A stretch of DNA of 5,910 nt from an uncultured Clostridia bacterium (GTDB lineage Bacteria > Bacillota > Clostridia > TANB77 > CAG-508). Of this stretch, positions 5,487 through 5,910 are shown in pieces. The translations under genes and the position numbers were made by a program. The stretch is from positions 1 to 5,910 of the forward strand of contig CALXPX010000076.1 of the NCBI GenBank assembly GCA_944390305.1, read 5' to 3'. Each line of letters begins with the position of its first letter. Positions within the stretch are counted from its first letter, which is position 1. The notes under the pieces were generated by a model. The model was not told the DNA's origin. It did no database searches and saw nothing but the letters and a program-made list of their open reading frames with translations.

Positions 5487-5578
5487 ATTATATTTTTAGT
5501 AAATAAAGAAAATAAGAGATATAACAAGATAAGAAAAATATTTATATATTATTTATAAAAGTCATAAGGGGCAATAAT

Positions 5579-5910
5579 ATGATTACAGATACTAAGGAAA
5601 TATTGATAGAATATATTAGAAAAAATGAAGAAAAATTTTATAGAATTGCATATAGTTATACAATGCAAAGAGATGCAGCTTTAGATGTTCTTCAAGAGGC
5701 AATAATAAAAGCACTTGAAAATTTAGATAAACTTAAACATAAAGAATATGTGAAAACATGGTTCTATAGAATTTTAATTAATGAGTCTTTATTATATATA
5801 AAGAAAAATAAACGATATATAACATTAGAAAATGAAGATATAAACAAAGATGATTATTATGAATTTGAAAGATTTTCAGTAGATAGTATAGATATATATA
5901 AATGTATTGA
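5579..5910 (+). CDS. ECF-type RNA polymerase sigma factor, 5' part
   Basis: This is the N-terminal 110 residues of a group 4 (extracytoplasmic function) sigma-70 factor; the gene continues past the window end. Region 2 is recognisable. The core-binding helices run FYRIAYSYTMQRDAALDVLQEAIIKALENL (20-49), followed by the region 2.3/2.4 stretch YVKTWFYRILINESLLYIKKNKR (57-79), which melts and reads the -10. A less conserved acidic linker then leads towards region 4, which is not in view. It resembles the SigV/SigW-type factors of Firmicutes that respond to cell-wall stress, but the subgroup is not certain. The start is ATG 5579 with AAGGGG at 5566-5571, spacing 7 nt. An anti-sigma gene would be expected just downstream. 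It carries the only in-frame CGN arginine codon of the intact genes here (CGA, residue 79). Confidence 0.88.
   Translation, partial: MITDTKEILIEYIRKNEEKFYRIAYSYTMQRDAALDVLQEAIIKALENLDKLKHKEYVKTWFYRILINESLLYIKKNKRYITLENEDINKDDYYEFERFSVDSIDIYKCI

Noticed and set aside
2271..5565. Identical 11-mer ATAAAAGTCAT before the glycosyltransferase (2271) and the sigma factor (5555)
   Set aside because: At this AT content dozens of 11-nt matches are expected by chance in a window of this size.

Overview
The window is a very AT-rich, all-plus-strand stretch that looks like a low-GC Firmicute, most likely a Clostridia-type anaerobe. The reasons are A/T-ending codons, arginine written almost only as AGA/AGG, GGAG-type ribosome binding sites, hairpin plus T-run terminators, and gene families typical of clostridial envelope biology. 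No species can be named from the sequence alone. No tRNA, rRNA, CRISPR array, transposase or minus-strand gene was seen.

Positions 1-2101 are the end of a peptide-resistance-type module. It holds the 3' part of an ABC ATPase, an ABC-2 permease whose reading frame is broken by one extra base in an 11-nt interval (641-651), and a one-membrane-helix sensor histidine kinase with a GTG start. Spacing is operon-like: an 8-nt overlap, then 9 nt. A perfect hairpin terminator ends the unit. The cognate response regulator is not in view and may lie upstream of position 1.

Positions 2325-3044 encode a stand-alone GT51 peptidoglycan glycosyltransferase with its own promoter region and two tandem terminators. 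Positions 3306-5348 hold two divergent paralogues of the putative ABC-transporter type IV / CmpB membrane family (PF06541) flanking a VTT-domain (TVP38/TMEM64, DedA-like) membrane protein. The VTT gene and second paralogue form a two-gene unit. After a terminator, an ECF-type sigma factor begins at 5579 and runs off the window end.

The common theme is the cell envelope: antimicrobial-peptide export and sensing, glycan polymerisation, membrane carriers and an extracytoplasmic stress sigma factor. The most interesting non-coding signal is an operator-like element, TTACA-N4-TGTAA plus a downstream TTGTAAG, found twice (2154-2180 and 3179-3204). Each copy lies just behind a similar terminator, one before the glycosyltransferase and one before the first CmpB-like gene. 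This suggests the two units share a regulator, possibly an OmpR-family response regulator of the upstream module. That link is inference.

Intergenic stretches are all under 300 bases: 2102-2324 (terminator, operator, promoter, tandem TTAAG repeats), 3045-3305 (two terminators and the second operator), 3948-4019 (palindrome and sigma-A-type promoter) and 5349-5578 (terminator, then AT-rich sequence with only a weak promoter candidate).
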